This document shows, piece by piece, positions 7,043-14,254 of a stretch of DNA of 20,095 nucleotides. Made by a program: the position numbers and the translations under genes. The notes below the pieces were generated by a model. The model worked only from the letters and a program-made list of their open reading frames with translations. It was not told where the DNA came from and ran no database searches. The stretch lies in NCBI GenBank assembly GCA_038326995.1, contig JBBQKP010000045.1, forward strand, positions 1 to 20,095. The letters are read 5' to 3'. The stretch is from JBBQKP01 sp038326995 (GTDB taxonomy: Bacteria > Planctomycetota > Phycisphaerae > Tepidisphaerales > Tepidisphaeraceae). Numbering within the stretch: position 1 is the stretch's first letter; each line of letters begins with the position of its first letter.

Positions 7043-7537
7043 TCAATTCAGTTGCTCGATTGACGGTCGATGGAATGCGATGGTTTTCCCTTCTTGGTAT
7101 CGAATGATCAATTGTTCGCCTTCAAACGAGTAGGTGACCGATGTACCGCCGCGGATCGCTTCGGATGAAATCACGTCGCCGTTAACTTCGTACGGCGCGG
7201 TTTTGTCTCGTACCTGGCCGGCGAAGGGAATGTCGGACCACGCGGCCAGTTTCATCTTTCCTTCCTTTCGGAAAGTCAGCTTGATTTTCAACTCGCCGAT
7301 CTTCGCGTCCACGTCTTGGGCGATCCAACTGCCCATCAGCTTGTCCTCCATTGCCTGATCCTGTGCCTTGTCTGGCGACTCATCTTGCGACGCGCTTTGC
7401 GTTGTTGCCGGGATTGGAGTGGTTATAGGTAAGGACGGGTTGTTCGGCACCACGACTGATGTGTTTGAATCACTGCGCTCGCAACTTATGTGTGGAAGGA
7501 TGAACATCAAGGTCAAAAGTATTTTGCTATTTATCAT
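7043..7537 (-). CDS. Exported lipocalin-like protein, possible lipoprotein
   Basis: A 164-residue protein with an N-terminal export signal (MINSKILLTLMFILPHISC) ending at Cys19. The lipobox is atypical, with His at -3, so lipidation is uncertain. A Ser/Thr/Pro-rich linker (about 22-60) leads to a beta-rich domain (66-158) that starts KLMGSWIAQD, continues with ELKIKLTFRKEGKMKL and ends EQLIIRYQEGKTIAFHR; this layout is typical of small lipocalin-like domains common as paralogues in planctomycetes. Ligand unknown. I start at the ATG at 7537 because it begins the signal peptide and has GAAGAGA upstream; the frame extends to 7609 but those residues look non-coding. It lies between the copper-storage-like and baeRF genes. 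Confidence 0.6.
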   Translation of the reverse strand: MINSKILLTLMFILPHISCERSDSNTSVVVPNNPSLPITTPIPATTQSASQDESPDKAQDQAMEDKLMGSWIAQDVDAKIGELKIKLTFRKEGKMKLAAWSDIPFAGQVRDKTAPYEVNGDVISSEAIRGGTSVTYSFEGEQLIIRYQEGKTIAFHRPSIEQLN

Positions 7538-7624
7538 AGCGCTGTCTCTTCTTTGAATGAACGGGTTTGATGGCTTTGCGTAGATCGACCTCGGACTCAT
7601 GCTCCTCAACGTGGCGCAAGAAAA

Positions 7625-7957
7625 TCAGGCATGTGCCATCTCCTTGACCATCGCACGACACTCGGCCGCACACTTCTTGCAAGCGGCCGCACACTCTTTG
7701 CAATGTTCGTTGTCGTGCCTGCTGCACTCGGCCGCGCATGCGTCGCACGCGTCGGCACACACGCCGCAAAGCTTGGCGTGCAACGGTGAGCCGCGGCTCA
7801 TGAATGCCACGCATATCGCGCAGAGGTCCGCACAGTCGATGCACAGCTTGGCGCATTCGGGCATCTTCCCAAGGCACGCATTGGCACAATGTTCGCAACT
7901 TTGCGCGCACTCAGAACACGCCGCGATGCAGGCCTGATGTTTCGGATCATGATGCAT
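7625..7957 (-). CDS. Four-helix-bundle copper-storage-like protein, 21 Cys
   Basis: A 110-residue cytosolic protein with 21 cysteines, mostly in CxxC, CxxxC and CxC-like spacing along four amphipathic helices (from CIAACSECAQSCEHC to CKECAAACKKCAAEC). This is the pattern of the DUF326/Csp copper-storage family, in which a helical bundle is filled with Cys thiolates that bind many Cu(I) ions. There is no signal peptide, as in Csp3-type cytosolic members. The ATG at 7957 (MHHDPKH) has GGAG six bases upstream and matches the His-rich start of relatives; an in-frame ATG at 7969 is the alternative. The frame stays open to 8254, but that part overlaps DUF1206 and looks non-coding. Flanked by DUF1206 upstream and a lipocalin-like gene downstream. 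Copper binding is inferred from the family. Confidence 0.85.
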   Translation of the reverse strand: MHHDPKHQACIAACSECAQSCEHCANACLGKMPECAKLCIDCADLCAICVAFMSRGSPLHAKLCGVCADACDACAAECSRHDNEHCKECAAACKKCAAECRAMVKEMAHA

Positions 7958-8052
7958 GACAAACTCCATGTCTGTCGCCTTGGGGCGACGGTAAATATGA
8001 CTGTCGATTTTGCGGACGCGATGGAAATGTATCGCGATGACTTCTGCATTTG

Positions 8053-8919
8053 TTACGAGGTTTTTTTGTATGAATGCGTCACGTGTGGGTCGTAACCTGC
8101 CAACGTGAATTGATAGAGACCGTAGGCGAAGAGCCCCAACGCGACGCACACGAGCAGCCAGGGGCCATAGGGTTGTCGGGCGAGTGTGTCGAGCGCACCA
8201 CTCAGGCCGCGCGCAGCGGACGGGTCGGCGTTTTTGGCAGCGATGATCAGGCATATGCCGATGATCGAAAACACCACCCCGCGGCCAGCGGCGCCGAATC
8301 GGCCGAACAAAACCGCCCTGCGGTAACGGCGGTCGCTCATCTTGGAAAGATCAGCCTCGTCGCGGAAGATGCCTGTCCACGTCTTGCGGAACTGTGCTAA
8401 GCCGAACCCGATGACGCCGACTCCGATCGCACCGACCAGCCACTGACCCCAAGGCTGCTGCATGAGCGTGCCGGTCCATTCGCGGACATAGGCGTCGTCC
8501 GGCTGATGCCGACGCCGCGCGACGCCCGCAAGGATTCGGCCCGCCACCAGCACCATTCCGCCGTAAACCAATCCACTGCCGAAATATATCGCGCGGGCGC
8601 ATAGTCCTTTTAGGCTTCTTCCGCGACCTTCAGTGTCGAGGATGCACTGCGTGAAACGCCACAGGGAATACGCCGATAACCCGACTGCGACGATTGCTAA
8701 CAGCACCACGCCCGCGGGTTGCTCCACGACGGTCCACATAACTTCGCCCGTCCCCGAAGCCGAACCGCCAATCCATGCAGCACGCGCAGCCAGAATACCG
8801 ATGAGCACGAACACCGTGCCTTTGGCCAGATATCCCAGTCGAGCACCCAGTCGAACCCATTTCACGGGCTCGAGCGGGGTGATCGATGCCTCAGCAGACG
8901 AGGCTGGATGTGCCGTCAT
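8053..8919 (-). CDS. DUF1206 integral membrane protein
   Basis: A 288-residue membrane protein built of three repeats of a two-helix unit, at about 22-92, 105-182 and 203-273. Each unit begins with an Arg/Gly-rich turn and long hydrophobic helix (for example ARLGYLAKGTVFVLIGILAA) and closes with a QPxG turn and a second helix ending in a Tyr/Phe-rich segment (LFAYGLYQFTLAGY). This is the DUF1206 architecture; the biochemical function is unknown. Its ATG overlaps the stop of the upstream lipoprotein gene by four bases (ATGA) and has no Shine-Dalgarno of its own, so its translation is probably coupled to that gene. Together they form the most tightly linked pair in the block. Confidence 0.88.
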   Translation of the reverse strand: MTAHPASSAEASITPLEPVKWVRLGARLGYLAKGTVFVLIGILAARAAWIGGSASGTGEVMWTVVEQPAGVVLLAIVAVGLSAYSLWRFTQCILDTEGRGRSLKGLCARAIYFGSGLVYGGMVLVAGRILAGVARRRHQPDDAYVREWTGTLMQQPWGQWLVGAIGVGVIGFGLAQFRKTWTGIFRDEADLSKMSDRRYRRAVLFGRFGAAGRGVVFSIIGICLIIAAKNADPSAARGLSGALDTLARQPYGPWLLVCVALGLFAYGLYQFTLAGYDPHVTHSYKKTS

Positions 8920-9305
8920 TGTCGGCTTGGCTGGGTCGCTTTTGTGTTCATCGAACGTGCCCTTTCCATGAGGGCCTCTCCTTCGCGAACCATTGTGTCG
9001 CCTTCGGCGCTGATACGCTCGCCAGTGACGGTTTTGCCCTGACTCTTGAGGGTGTCGCCTTCGGTTCGCTTGCCCTGGCCGCCGGCGGTAAGGCGCTCGG
9101 CCTTCACCATCATTTCGCCTTTGGCCTCCATGCTGCGGGCCTCGAATAGCACGCGCTCGCCATCCGTGCGAGGGTTATTGATGTTCGTACCACGGCCCGA
9201 GCTCGAGGAGCAACCCGCCGCAACTGCCAGTATCAGTGCAAATGTCGGCACCAACAGTTTATGTGGTACAACACATAAGATTTGGCTCATCAATTGTAAT
9301 TTCAT
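8916..9305 (-). CDS. Lipoprotein with glycine-marked heptad repeats
   Basis: A 129-residue predicted lipoprotein. The signal peptide ends in LAVAAGC (Cys32), a good lipobox, followed by a Ser/Gly-rich linker. The mature part (about 50-116) is a highly charged helical repeat in which G followed by an acidic or basic residue returns at seven-residue steps (Gly76, 83, 90, then after a two-residue slip 95, 102, 109: EGDTL, QGKTV, GERIS, EGDTM, EGEAL). It could be a coiled coil or an LEA-like protective helix. I cannot name a family. The start at 9305 has AGGAAG about 8 nt upstream; the frame reaches 9362 but that start lacks support. The gene ends in an ATGA overlap with DUF1206, suggesting the two products work together at the membrane. 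Confidence 0.7.
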   Translation of the reverse strand: MKLQLMSQILCVVPHKLLVPTFALILAVAAGCSSSSGRGTNINNPRTDGERVLFEARSMEAKGEMMVKAERLTAGGQGKRTEGDTLKSQGKTVTGERISAEGDTMVREGEALMERARSMNTKATQPSRQ

Positions 9306-9389
9306 CTCGGTACTTCCTTTCGTCTTGTAATTATTGCCGTCTTTTTTCATGAGCAACGGCACGGCGGCAAGTGGCGTGTTCGTTACCCT

Positions 9390-9419
9390 ACTACACTACT
9401 GAATCTGCATAAACGTCAA
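9390..9419 (-). promoter_or_regulatory. Possible promoter of the lipoprotein-DUF1206 pair
   Basis: On the minus strand TTGACG (9419-9414) and TGTAGT (9395-9390) are 18 bp apart, 85 nt before the lipoprotein ATG. The -10 box matches consensus in only four of six bases, so this is a weak call. Confidence 0.3.
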
Positions 9420-9550
9420 TGGTGGACTATATTCGACGCGTCTTAGACTCGAACACATGAACAGTGGGTATTTGGCGCGAATTTCGTATTCAGGCCGATG
9501 GGAATGAGAATGCCAACTATGGTCTTGATCGCGCGGTTCGGTGCAGAAGT

Positions 9551-10000
9551 TTAGAGGTACATGGGATAGCCGGGGTACATGTAACCCACCCCCCAGAACG
9601 GGCGGTAGCCGTAATATCCGTAGAGGTTGTTGTAGTACTTTTCGTCCACCAGGTCGGGGTCGTAGGCAGGCGAACTCGCAATTTGTTCACGATTATGGCT
9701 GACGATCACCTGGTCGCCCTTGATCTGCTTAATCGCATCGACGGGAATGAGGAATTTTTGTGCTCCCATTCCCAAAAAGCCACCGGAGGAGACGCGGATA
9801 AATCGCACCTTTTTCTCGGTGTCGTCGATCATCAGATCGTCCACGTCGCCGACGTCCTCTCCATTTCCGTCCACCACGCTGCGGCCACGAATGTCTTCGG
9901 CCTCACTCGATAATGTCATGCCGGTGTCGCTCAGCTTGAGAAGGTAATGTTGCTGCTCATCCTGAATCTCATGATCTTGGTGAGTTGATTGATTTTGCAT
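9551..10000 (-). CDS. PRC-barrel domain protein
   Basis: A 149-residue soluble protein. Residues about 26-95 form a PRC-barrel: SEAEDIRGRSVVDGNGEDVG is the typical opening, then DVDDLMIDDTEKKVRFIRVS and the closing KFLIPVDAIKQI. PRC-barrels are small RNA- or protein-binding beta barrels found in RimM, photosynthetic reaction centre H subunit and many stress proteins. The tail (105-149) is unusual: rich in Tyr, Gly, Pro and Trp (YYNNLYGYYGYRPFWGVGY), like adhesive or phase-separating tails. The start at 10000 has AAGGA about 9 nt upstream; the 14 codons before it are probably untranslated. It lies 170 nt after the upstream signal-peptide gene. Partner unknown. Confidence 0.8.
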   Translation of the reverse strand: MQNQSTHQDHEIQDEQQHYLLKLSDTGMTLSSEAEDIRGRSVVDGNGEDVGDVDDLMIDDTEKKVRFIRVSSGGFLGMGAQKFLIPVDAIKQIKGDQVIVSHNREQIASSPAYDPDLVDEKYYNNLYGYYGYRPFWGVGYMYPGYPMYL

Positions 10001-10170
10001 GATTTTGATTCCTTGTTCCCAGGGGTGGTTCTGAAAGCACACTGAATGGGGTTAATCCGATATAGCGTGATAAAGATAGGATAAGTTCATCGACCGGTGA
10101 TCGTTTCCTTATTCCTGATGAGGCCGTATTTGAAATTCGTCTTTAGTCAACGCGTCTAATTGTCAAAGTT

Positions 10171-10833
10171 CTACTCTTTAAGTGTTTTGTCCGCGTCGCC
10201 CGCGTTTGGCATCGGCTGGAAGATGAGCTTGGTCAGATACTCGTGCTTCTCGCCTGCCATCTCTGCTTTCACGATTTCGCCGAACGCCGTACGGGCCTGT
10301 TCGGCATTCTTTTTGCCGGTGATAACGTCATAAGCGAGGTTAAGAGCGAGCAGGTTGTGGGCTTCGACGTCGCAGCGTGCGCCGAGCGTGCCGCGGGTGC
10401 GATCGACGATGATGCTTCCGTCGAAAGCGGCCAGTTCGCCGATCTTGTCCGTCGGCACCTTGAACTCAACGACGTGCTGCAGGAAGTCCTTGTGAGGAAC
10501 GGGGAAATCGTGCTGGATTTCTTCATTGATCAGAATGATCTCTATGAACGGTCCTTTGTCGGTCCAAATCAGTTTGTTGGGCATCATTCCGCTGGGGTCG
10601 CCGTACTTTTCCTGCATTAGCTTGGCGGCCTTTTGCGGTCCTTCCTTCCACTCAGCTGTAAACTGCGCAACGGTCAGTTTCATGCCGTCGGCATTCTGCA
10701 TGTTGGCGGTCTGTTGACTCTGGCGGACGGAGTCTGTTTTTTGCGAAAGGTTTTGGGTTTGGGACGATGCGATTCCCGCAAGGGGAAGCACCGAGACAAT
10801 GGCCAAACAAATTGAAGTGTGAATTAGTTTCAT
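10171..10833 (-). CDS. Secreted protein of unknown function
   Basis: A 220-residue protein with a clear signal peptide (MKLIHTSICLAIVSVLPLAGIASSQ), so periplasmic or secreted. A Gln/Ser-rich linker (26-50) precedes a domain at about 51-210 that begins KLTVAQFTAEWKEGPQKAAK, has the central FIEIILINEEIQHDFPVPHKD and ends in a helix with AGEKHEYLTKLIFQP. I do not recognise a named family. One Cys only (in GARCDVEAHN), so no disulfides. GGAG seven nt before the ATG confirms the start. It is first in the minus-strand block, and the large non-coding region upstream probably holds its control elements. Confidence 0.7.
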   Translation of the reverse strand: MKLIHTSICLAIVSVLPLAGIASSQTQNLSQKTDSVRQSQQTANMQNADGMKLTVAQFTAEWKEGPQKAAKLMQEKYGDPSGMMPNKLIWTDKGPFIEIILINEEIQHDFPVPHKDFLQHVVEFKVPTDKIGELAAFDGSIIVDRTRGTLGARCDVEAHNLLALNLAYDVITGKKNAEQARTAFGEIVKAEMAGEKHEYLTKLIFQPMPNAGDADKTLKE

Positions 10834-11194
10834 GGTTGAACTCCGACTCTGTTGAACGTGTGATGATTTACGCGGTTATCTCAACCTGGCCACGCGGCGA
10901 GAAGAAGAAAACCGATTCGGCCGATCAATGAGCAGTCGTCGTTCTTCAACGGCAAATCTCTTTTCAATCGACTGTTCAGTTATAGAGCAATTTGTTCGGG
11001 GCGTAAGACGGGAAAATACTGCACGACCGTAGGGGAAAAGGTCGGTTCACAGGTAAGGGTAAAACCTACTAAGGGGCGAACACTTCAGCTGAAGTGTTAC
11101 GTTTGAGGAACGTTCGCTCGACATATGAAGTCGCAATTGCTCACCGTGTAATACGCACTCTTGACATCGGAGTGAGGGTGTCAGAAATGTCATC
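10834..11194. other. Gene-free stretch between the secreted-protein gene and araC-like gene
   Basis: These 361 bases hold no supportable ORF. I see the perfect 20-bp palindrome at 11079-11098 and three loose copies of GTAAG-N-GGNAAAA at 11003-11016, 11029-11039 and 11053-11064, spaced 26 and 24 bp. It must carry the promoter of the secreted-protein gene (reading left), but I found no strong -35/-10 pair. No small RNA gene can be called by eye. Confidence 0.5.
11079..11098. promoter_or_regulatory. Perfect 20-bp palindrome, candidate operator
   Basis: AACACTTCAG is followed immediately by its exact reverse complement. No T-run follows on either strand, so it does not look like an intrinsic terminator; a binding site for a dimeric regulator is more likely. 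GCGAAC (11076-11081) and GTTCGC (11112-11117) form a further outer inverted pair. It lies 246 nt upstream of the secreted-protein start and 97 nt past the araC-like stop. Confidence 0.5.
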
Positions 11195-12079
11195 TTAACG
11201 TTTGGCCACCGCGTGTTTGTTCAGAGACCTGCCGCGAAAAATGCGAGGCGATTCACCGGCGTGTGCTTTGAACCATCGACTGAAGTGCGCCAGTGTTTTG
11301 AAGCCGAGCGAGAACGCGACTTGCTTCACGAGCATGTCATTGCGGCGAAGGAGTGAGCGCGCTTCTTCCACGAGTCTCAGCTGCGAAGTCTGGCGAAGCG
11401 TTCGGCCTGTATCGCGAAGCATGAGCCGGTCGAGCGAGTCACGACTGACGCCGAGCCTGGCGGGCAATTGATTGATGTGATCGAGTCGGCCAACCGGACA
11501 TTTCCACACGCCGTCGAGCGACGCGCGCACACGCGGGTCGATGTGCTGATCGGCGGGCATCCACGCGCCTTGTCTGCGCATCACCTCGCACCACGCTTCG
11601 AACCACTTGGTAAAACGCGTGCGGATGGAGGCGAACTGCTCGAAGGTCGCGAGTTCTTTAAATGTATTCCAGGCGCTGCCGGGGAATTGTTTCTCGACAA
11701 AGCGGACGAGGCGGACCGCCTGCTTCTGGAGATCACCAGCGGAACCGGCCCGGACCTTTAAAGTTGAATAGTTACCCAGAAAGGGTTCGCGCATGGGCGT
11801 GTGCGCGTAGAAGGCGATCGACAGAAGTGCGAGGTTGTTCGACGCCGCCAGGACGCGATGGCCAGGCCCGGGAAACACCCACCACCCTGCCGCGGCGCGG
11901 GTCGTCGTTCCGCCCGCCTCGACGTCGATCCAGCCGCTTCGAATGAGCCAGGCGCTGAGATACTCGGACTTGCCCTGAGCGGGTCCGCGAATTTGCGGCG
12001 AGCCTTCGTAGCACGTCAGCAGCTCGATCTGCAGGCTCGACCAGAAATCCAGAGGCCTTCGAACAGCAACTTTTGCCAT
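11195..12079 (-). CDS. AraC-family transcriptional regulator
   Basis: A 294-residue regulator. The N-terminal part (about 10-110) is a cupin-like sensing domain (for example WLIRSGWIDVEAGG and AGWWVFPGPGHRVL), the fold that binds a small ligand, often a sugar. The C-terminal part (about 190-285) is the double helix-turn-helix: first half INQLPARLGVSRDSLDRLM, second half VKQVAFSLGFKTLAHFSRWF followed by the family's conserved turn AGESPRIFRG. I start at the ATG at 12079; the frame can begin at a GTG at 12130, but that would leave only 31 nt to the divergent FAD gene and the added residues are untypical. Divergent placement suggests it controls the FAD-oxidoreductase and following genes, probably as an activator. 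Ligand unknown. Confidence 0.88.
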   Translation of the reverse strand: MAKVAVRRPLDFWSSLQIELLTCYEGSPQIRGPAQGKSEYLSAWLIRSGWIDVEAGGTTTRAAAGWWVFPGPGHRVLAASNNLALLSIAFYAHTPMREPFLGNYSTLKVRAGSAGDLQKQAVRLVRFVEKQFPGSAWNTFKELATFEQFASIRTRFTKWFEAWCEVMRRQGAWMPADQHIDPRVRASLDGVWKCPVGRLDHINQLPARLGVSRDSLDRLMLRDTGRTLRQTSQLRLVEEARSLLRRNDMLVKQVAFSLGFKTLAHFSRWFKAHAGESPRIFRGRSLNKHAVAKR

Positions 12080-12120
12080 GCCAGTAATAGACAACTTTTT
12101 GAGCAAAACGGCAAACGGAA

Positions 12121-12153
12121 TCCGGATCACGAGTCCGGGTCACAAGGTATATT
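12121..12153 (+). promoter_or_regulatory. Tandem 10-bp repeats before a TATATT box
   Basis: TCCGGATCAC (12121-12130) and TCCGGGTCAC (12134-12143) are direct repeats with one mismatch, 13 bp apart, in the araC-like/FAD intergenic gap. TATATT at 12148-12153 follows and could be the -10 box of the FAD gene; there is no -35 consensus, as expected for an activator-dependent promoter. AraC-family proteins commonly bind tandem repeats overlapping -35. Binding is inferred. Confidence 0.4.
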
Positions 12154-12161
12154 CCTAACAC

Positions 12162-14111
12162 ATGAGCAATCACACGAATTATCGGGTCGAGCAGACGGGC
12201 TCTGAGTTCAGCGAGGAGCAGATTGATGTGGACGTCTGCGTCGTGGGCGGAGGCATGGCCGGGCTGTTCGCGGCGGTGTCGGCGGCGCGGCACGGGGCGA
12301 GCGTTGTTCTGATCCACGACAGGCCCGTCCTGGGCGGAAACGCCAGCTCGGAAATCCGGATGCACATCTGCGGCGCTCACGGCCGCAACAATAAAGAGAC
12401 CGGCCTGCTCGAAGAAGTTCAGCTCGAAAATGCGTATCGCAATCCGACTTTGAATTACTCGATCTGGGACAGCGTGCTGTACGGCAAGGCCGCGTTCACG
12501 CCGGGCGTGAAACTGCTGCTCAACACCACGTGCACGGGCGGCACGATGACGCCAAAAAGTTCACAAGGCGAGTCGCGGCTCGACACCATCACGGCGTGGG
12601 GTTTGACCACACAGACATTGCACACGATCCACGCCAAGATGTTCATCGACTCCTCGGGCGACAGCGTGCTTGCCCCGATCACGGGCGCGAAGGTGCGCGT
12701 AGGTCGCGAGGCGCGTGAAGAGTTCGACGAAGACATCGAGCCCGAGGTCGCCGACGATCGCACGATGGGCAACTCGCTTCTGGTGCAGCTTCGAGAGTCG
12801 GACTCGCCGCAATCATTCACCCCGCCGACCTGGGCGTATAAGTTTTTGAGCGAGTCGGATTTGCCCAATCGCTCGGCCGGCCATCGCGGCGATAATTTCT
12901 GGTGGCTCGAACTGGGCGGGCTTCACAACACGATTCGCGACAACGATCTGATTCGCGATGAGCTGATGAAAGTCGGTTACGGCGTGGTCGATTACATCAA
13001 GAATCACCACCCTAAAAAAGACCAACACGCCAACTGGGGCGTGGAATGGATGGGAAGTCTGCCCGGAAAACGCGAGAATCGAAGGTATGTGGGCGATCAC
13101 GTGCTGACACAAAACGATGTGCGCGCGGCTGGGCCATTTGCGGACATCGTCGCGTACGGCGGATGGTCCATGGACGATCACCACCCTGCTGGCCTGCTTT
13201 ATCCGGGACGCCCGACGATTTTTCACGCCGCGCCGTCTCCTTACGGCATTCCGTTTCGCTCGATGTATTCTGTGAATGTTCCGAACTTGCTGTGCGCGGG
13301 TCGCAACTTGTGCGCGACGCATGCCGCCATGTCGAGCACGCGCGTCATGGGCACGACCAGCCTCATGGGCCAGGCCGTCGGGACTGCGGCGGCGCTTTGC
13401 ATCGAGCACGCATGCACGCCGCGCGAACTTTACGAACGCCATGTCGATCTGCTGCAGCAAACGCTGATGGAGGATGACCAGTGGTTGCCCGGATTGTCTC
13501 GCCGCGTCAATGCGATGACACGCGATGCTCGGATCACTGCCGTCGGCGACACGCAGTTTCTTCGTGACGGACAGGATCGACCCGTCGGCGATGTCGAGTA
13601 CGGATGGGTGGGCGAAATGGGCGAATCAATCTTGTTCGAGTTGGACAAAGACATCTTCGTCGGCGGGTTGCGGCTCGTGCTCGACAGCAATCTCAACGAC
13701 CACAAGCGCATGCCCAGCACGATCCCGCTCAAGGGCAACCAAAGCCGCATGCCAGAGCGAATGCTACGAAACTTCCGTGTCGAAGTGCGACAGGCTGATG
13801 GCTCATGGCGTGTCGTTCATCGCCAGGTCGATAACCACCAGAGACTCGTGCGAGTACCCTTGGCGGCCAACACGTCGGCGGTTCGGCTCGTGCTCGAATC
13901 GACTTGGAGCAAAGGTGAAGGCGATAAGAACGTCGGCCATGGCCCGGCGACGATCTTTAGTATCGATCTTATGGAAAGCGTGCCCGTCAGCTTCGACCCG
14001 CACGAAGGTGCCCGCTGGAAAGATGTCGTCGCGAAAGTGCCCGCCAAAGACCTTGAAGCGCCCCAAACCACTGTCGAAGAAACCCGCGGCCGAAGTCGCG
14101 GGGGGGCGTAA
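12162..14111 (+). CDS. FAD-dependent oxidoreductase (FAD_oxidored type)
   Basis: A 649-residue protein. The dinucleotide-binding fold is at 23-53 (VDVCVVGGGMAGLFAAVSAA with the acidic end of strand 2 in LIHD), followed by the conserved RPVLGGNASSEIRMHICGAHG (54-74). A second FAD-contacting element is the GRNLCATHAAMSSTRVMGTT stretch in the middle of the protein, and the last third (about 480-630) is a beta-sandwich resembling carbohydrate-binding F5/8-type domains. Such enzymes are frequent in planctomycetes and Bacteroidetes beside glycoside hydrolases; the reaction is not established. No signal peptide is visible, suggesting a cytoplasmic enzyme. There is no Shine-Dalgarno within 12 nt, and if TATATT is the -10 box the mRNA would begin almost at the ATG. 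It is the first gene of the plus-strand group and is divergent from the AraC-family regulator. Confidence 0.85.
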   Translation: MSNHTNYRVEQTGSEFSEEQIDVDVCVVGGGMAGLFAAVSAARHGASVVLIHDRPVLGGNASSEIRMHICGAHGRNNKETGLLEEVQLENAYRNPTLNYSIWDSVLYGKAAFTPGVKLLLNTTCTGGTMTPKSSQGESRLDTITAWGLTTQTLHTIHAKMFIDSSGDSVLAPITGAKVRVGREAREEFDEDIEPEVADDRTMGNSLLVQLRESDSPQSFTPPTWAYKFLSESDLPNRSAGHRGDNFWWLELGGLHNTIRDNDLIRDELMKVGYGVVDYIKNHHPKKDQHANWGVEWMGSLPGKRENRRYVGDHVLTQNDVRAAGPFADIVAYGGWSMDDHHPAGLLYPGRPTIFHAAPSPYGIPFRSMYSVNVPNLLCAGRNLCATHAAMSSTRVMGTTSLMGQAVGTAAALCIEHACTPRELYERHVDLLQQTLMEDDQWLPGLSRRVNAMTRDARITAVGDTQFLRDGQDRPVGDVEYGWVGEMGESILFELDKDIFVGGLRLVLDSNLNDHKRMPSTIPLKGNQSRMPERMLRNFRVEVRQADGSWRVVHRQVDNHQRLVRVPLAANTSAVRLVLESTWSKGEGDKNVGHGPATIFSIDLMESVPVSFDPHEGARWKDVVAKVPAKDLEAPQTTVEETRGRSRGGA

Positions 14112-14254
14112 TCCGAAGAGCTGAACCCGGGAGCTGACTGAAACCTTTGATCGTCGCGTAAATAAATATTCACGGATTTCGAAATTGGATTATGCTGATC
14201 GGTTCCGACGGCTTTTTATTTTGGGTTGTCTGATAGCAAAAGAGGATTATCGCT

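Noticed and set aside
7958..8254. N-terminal extension of the 21-Cys protein
   Set aside because: The frame overlaps the DUF1206 gene, is Arg-rich and unlike the family; a good ribosome site lies before ATG 7957.
11079..11098. Palindrome as an intrinsic terminator
   Set aside because: No T-run follows on either strand and the stem is AT-rich.
12080..12130. GTG start for the AraC-family gene
   Set aside because: It would place coding sequence in the short divergent promoter region and adds an untypical N-terminus.
12813..13460. 215-residue minus-strand frame
   Set aside because: Lies inside the FAD oxidoreductase on the other strand; high-GC shadow.
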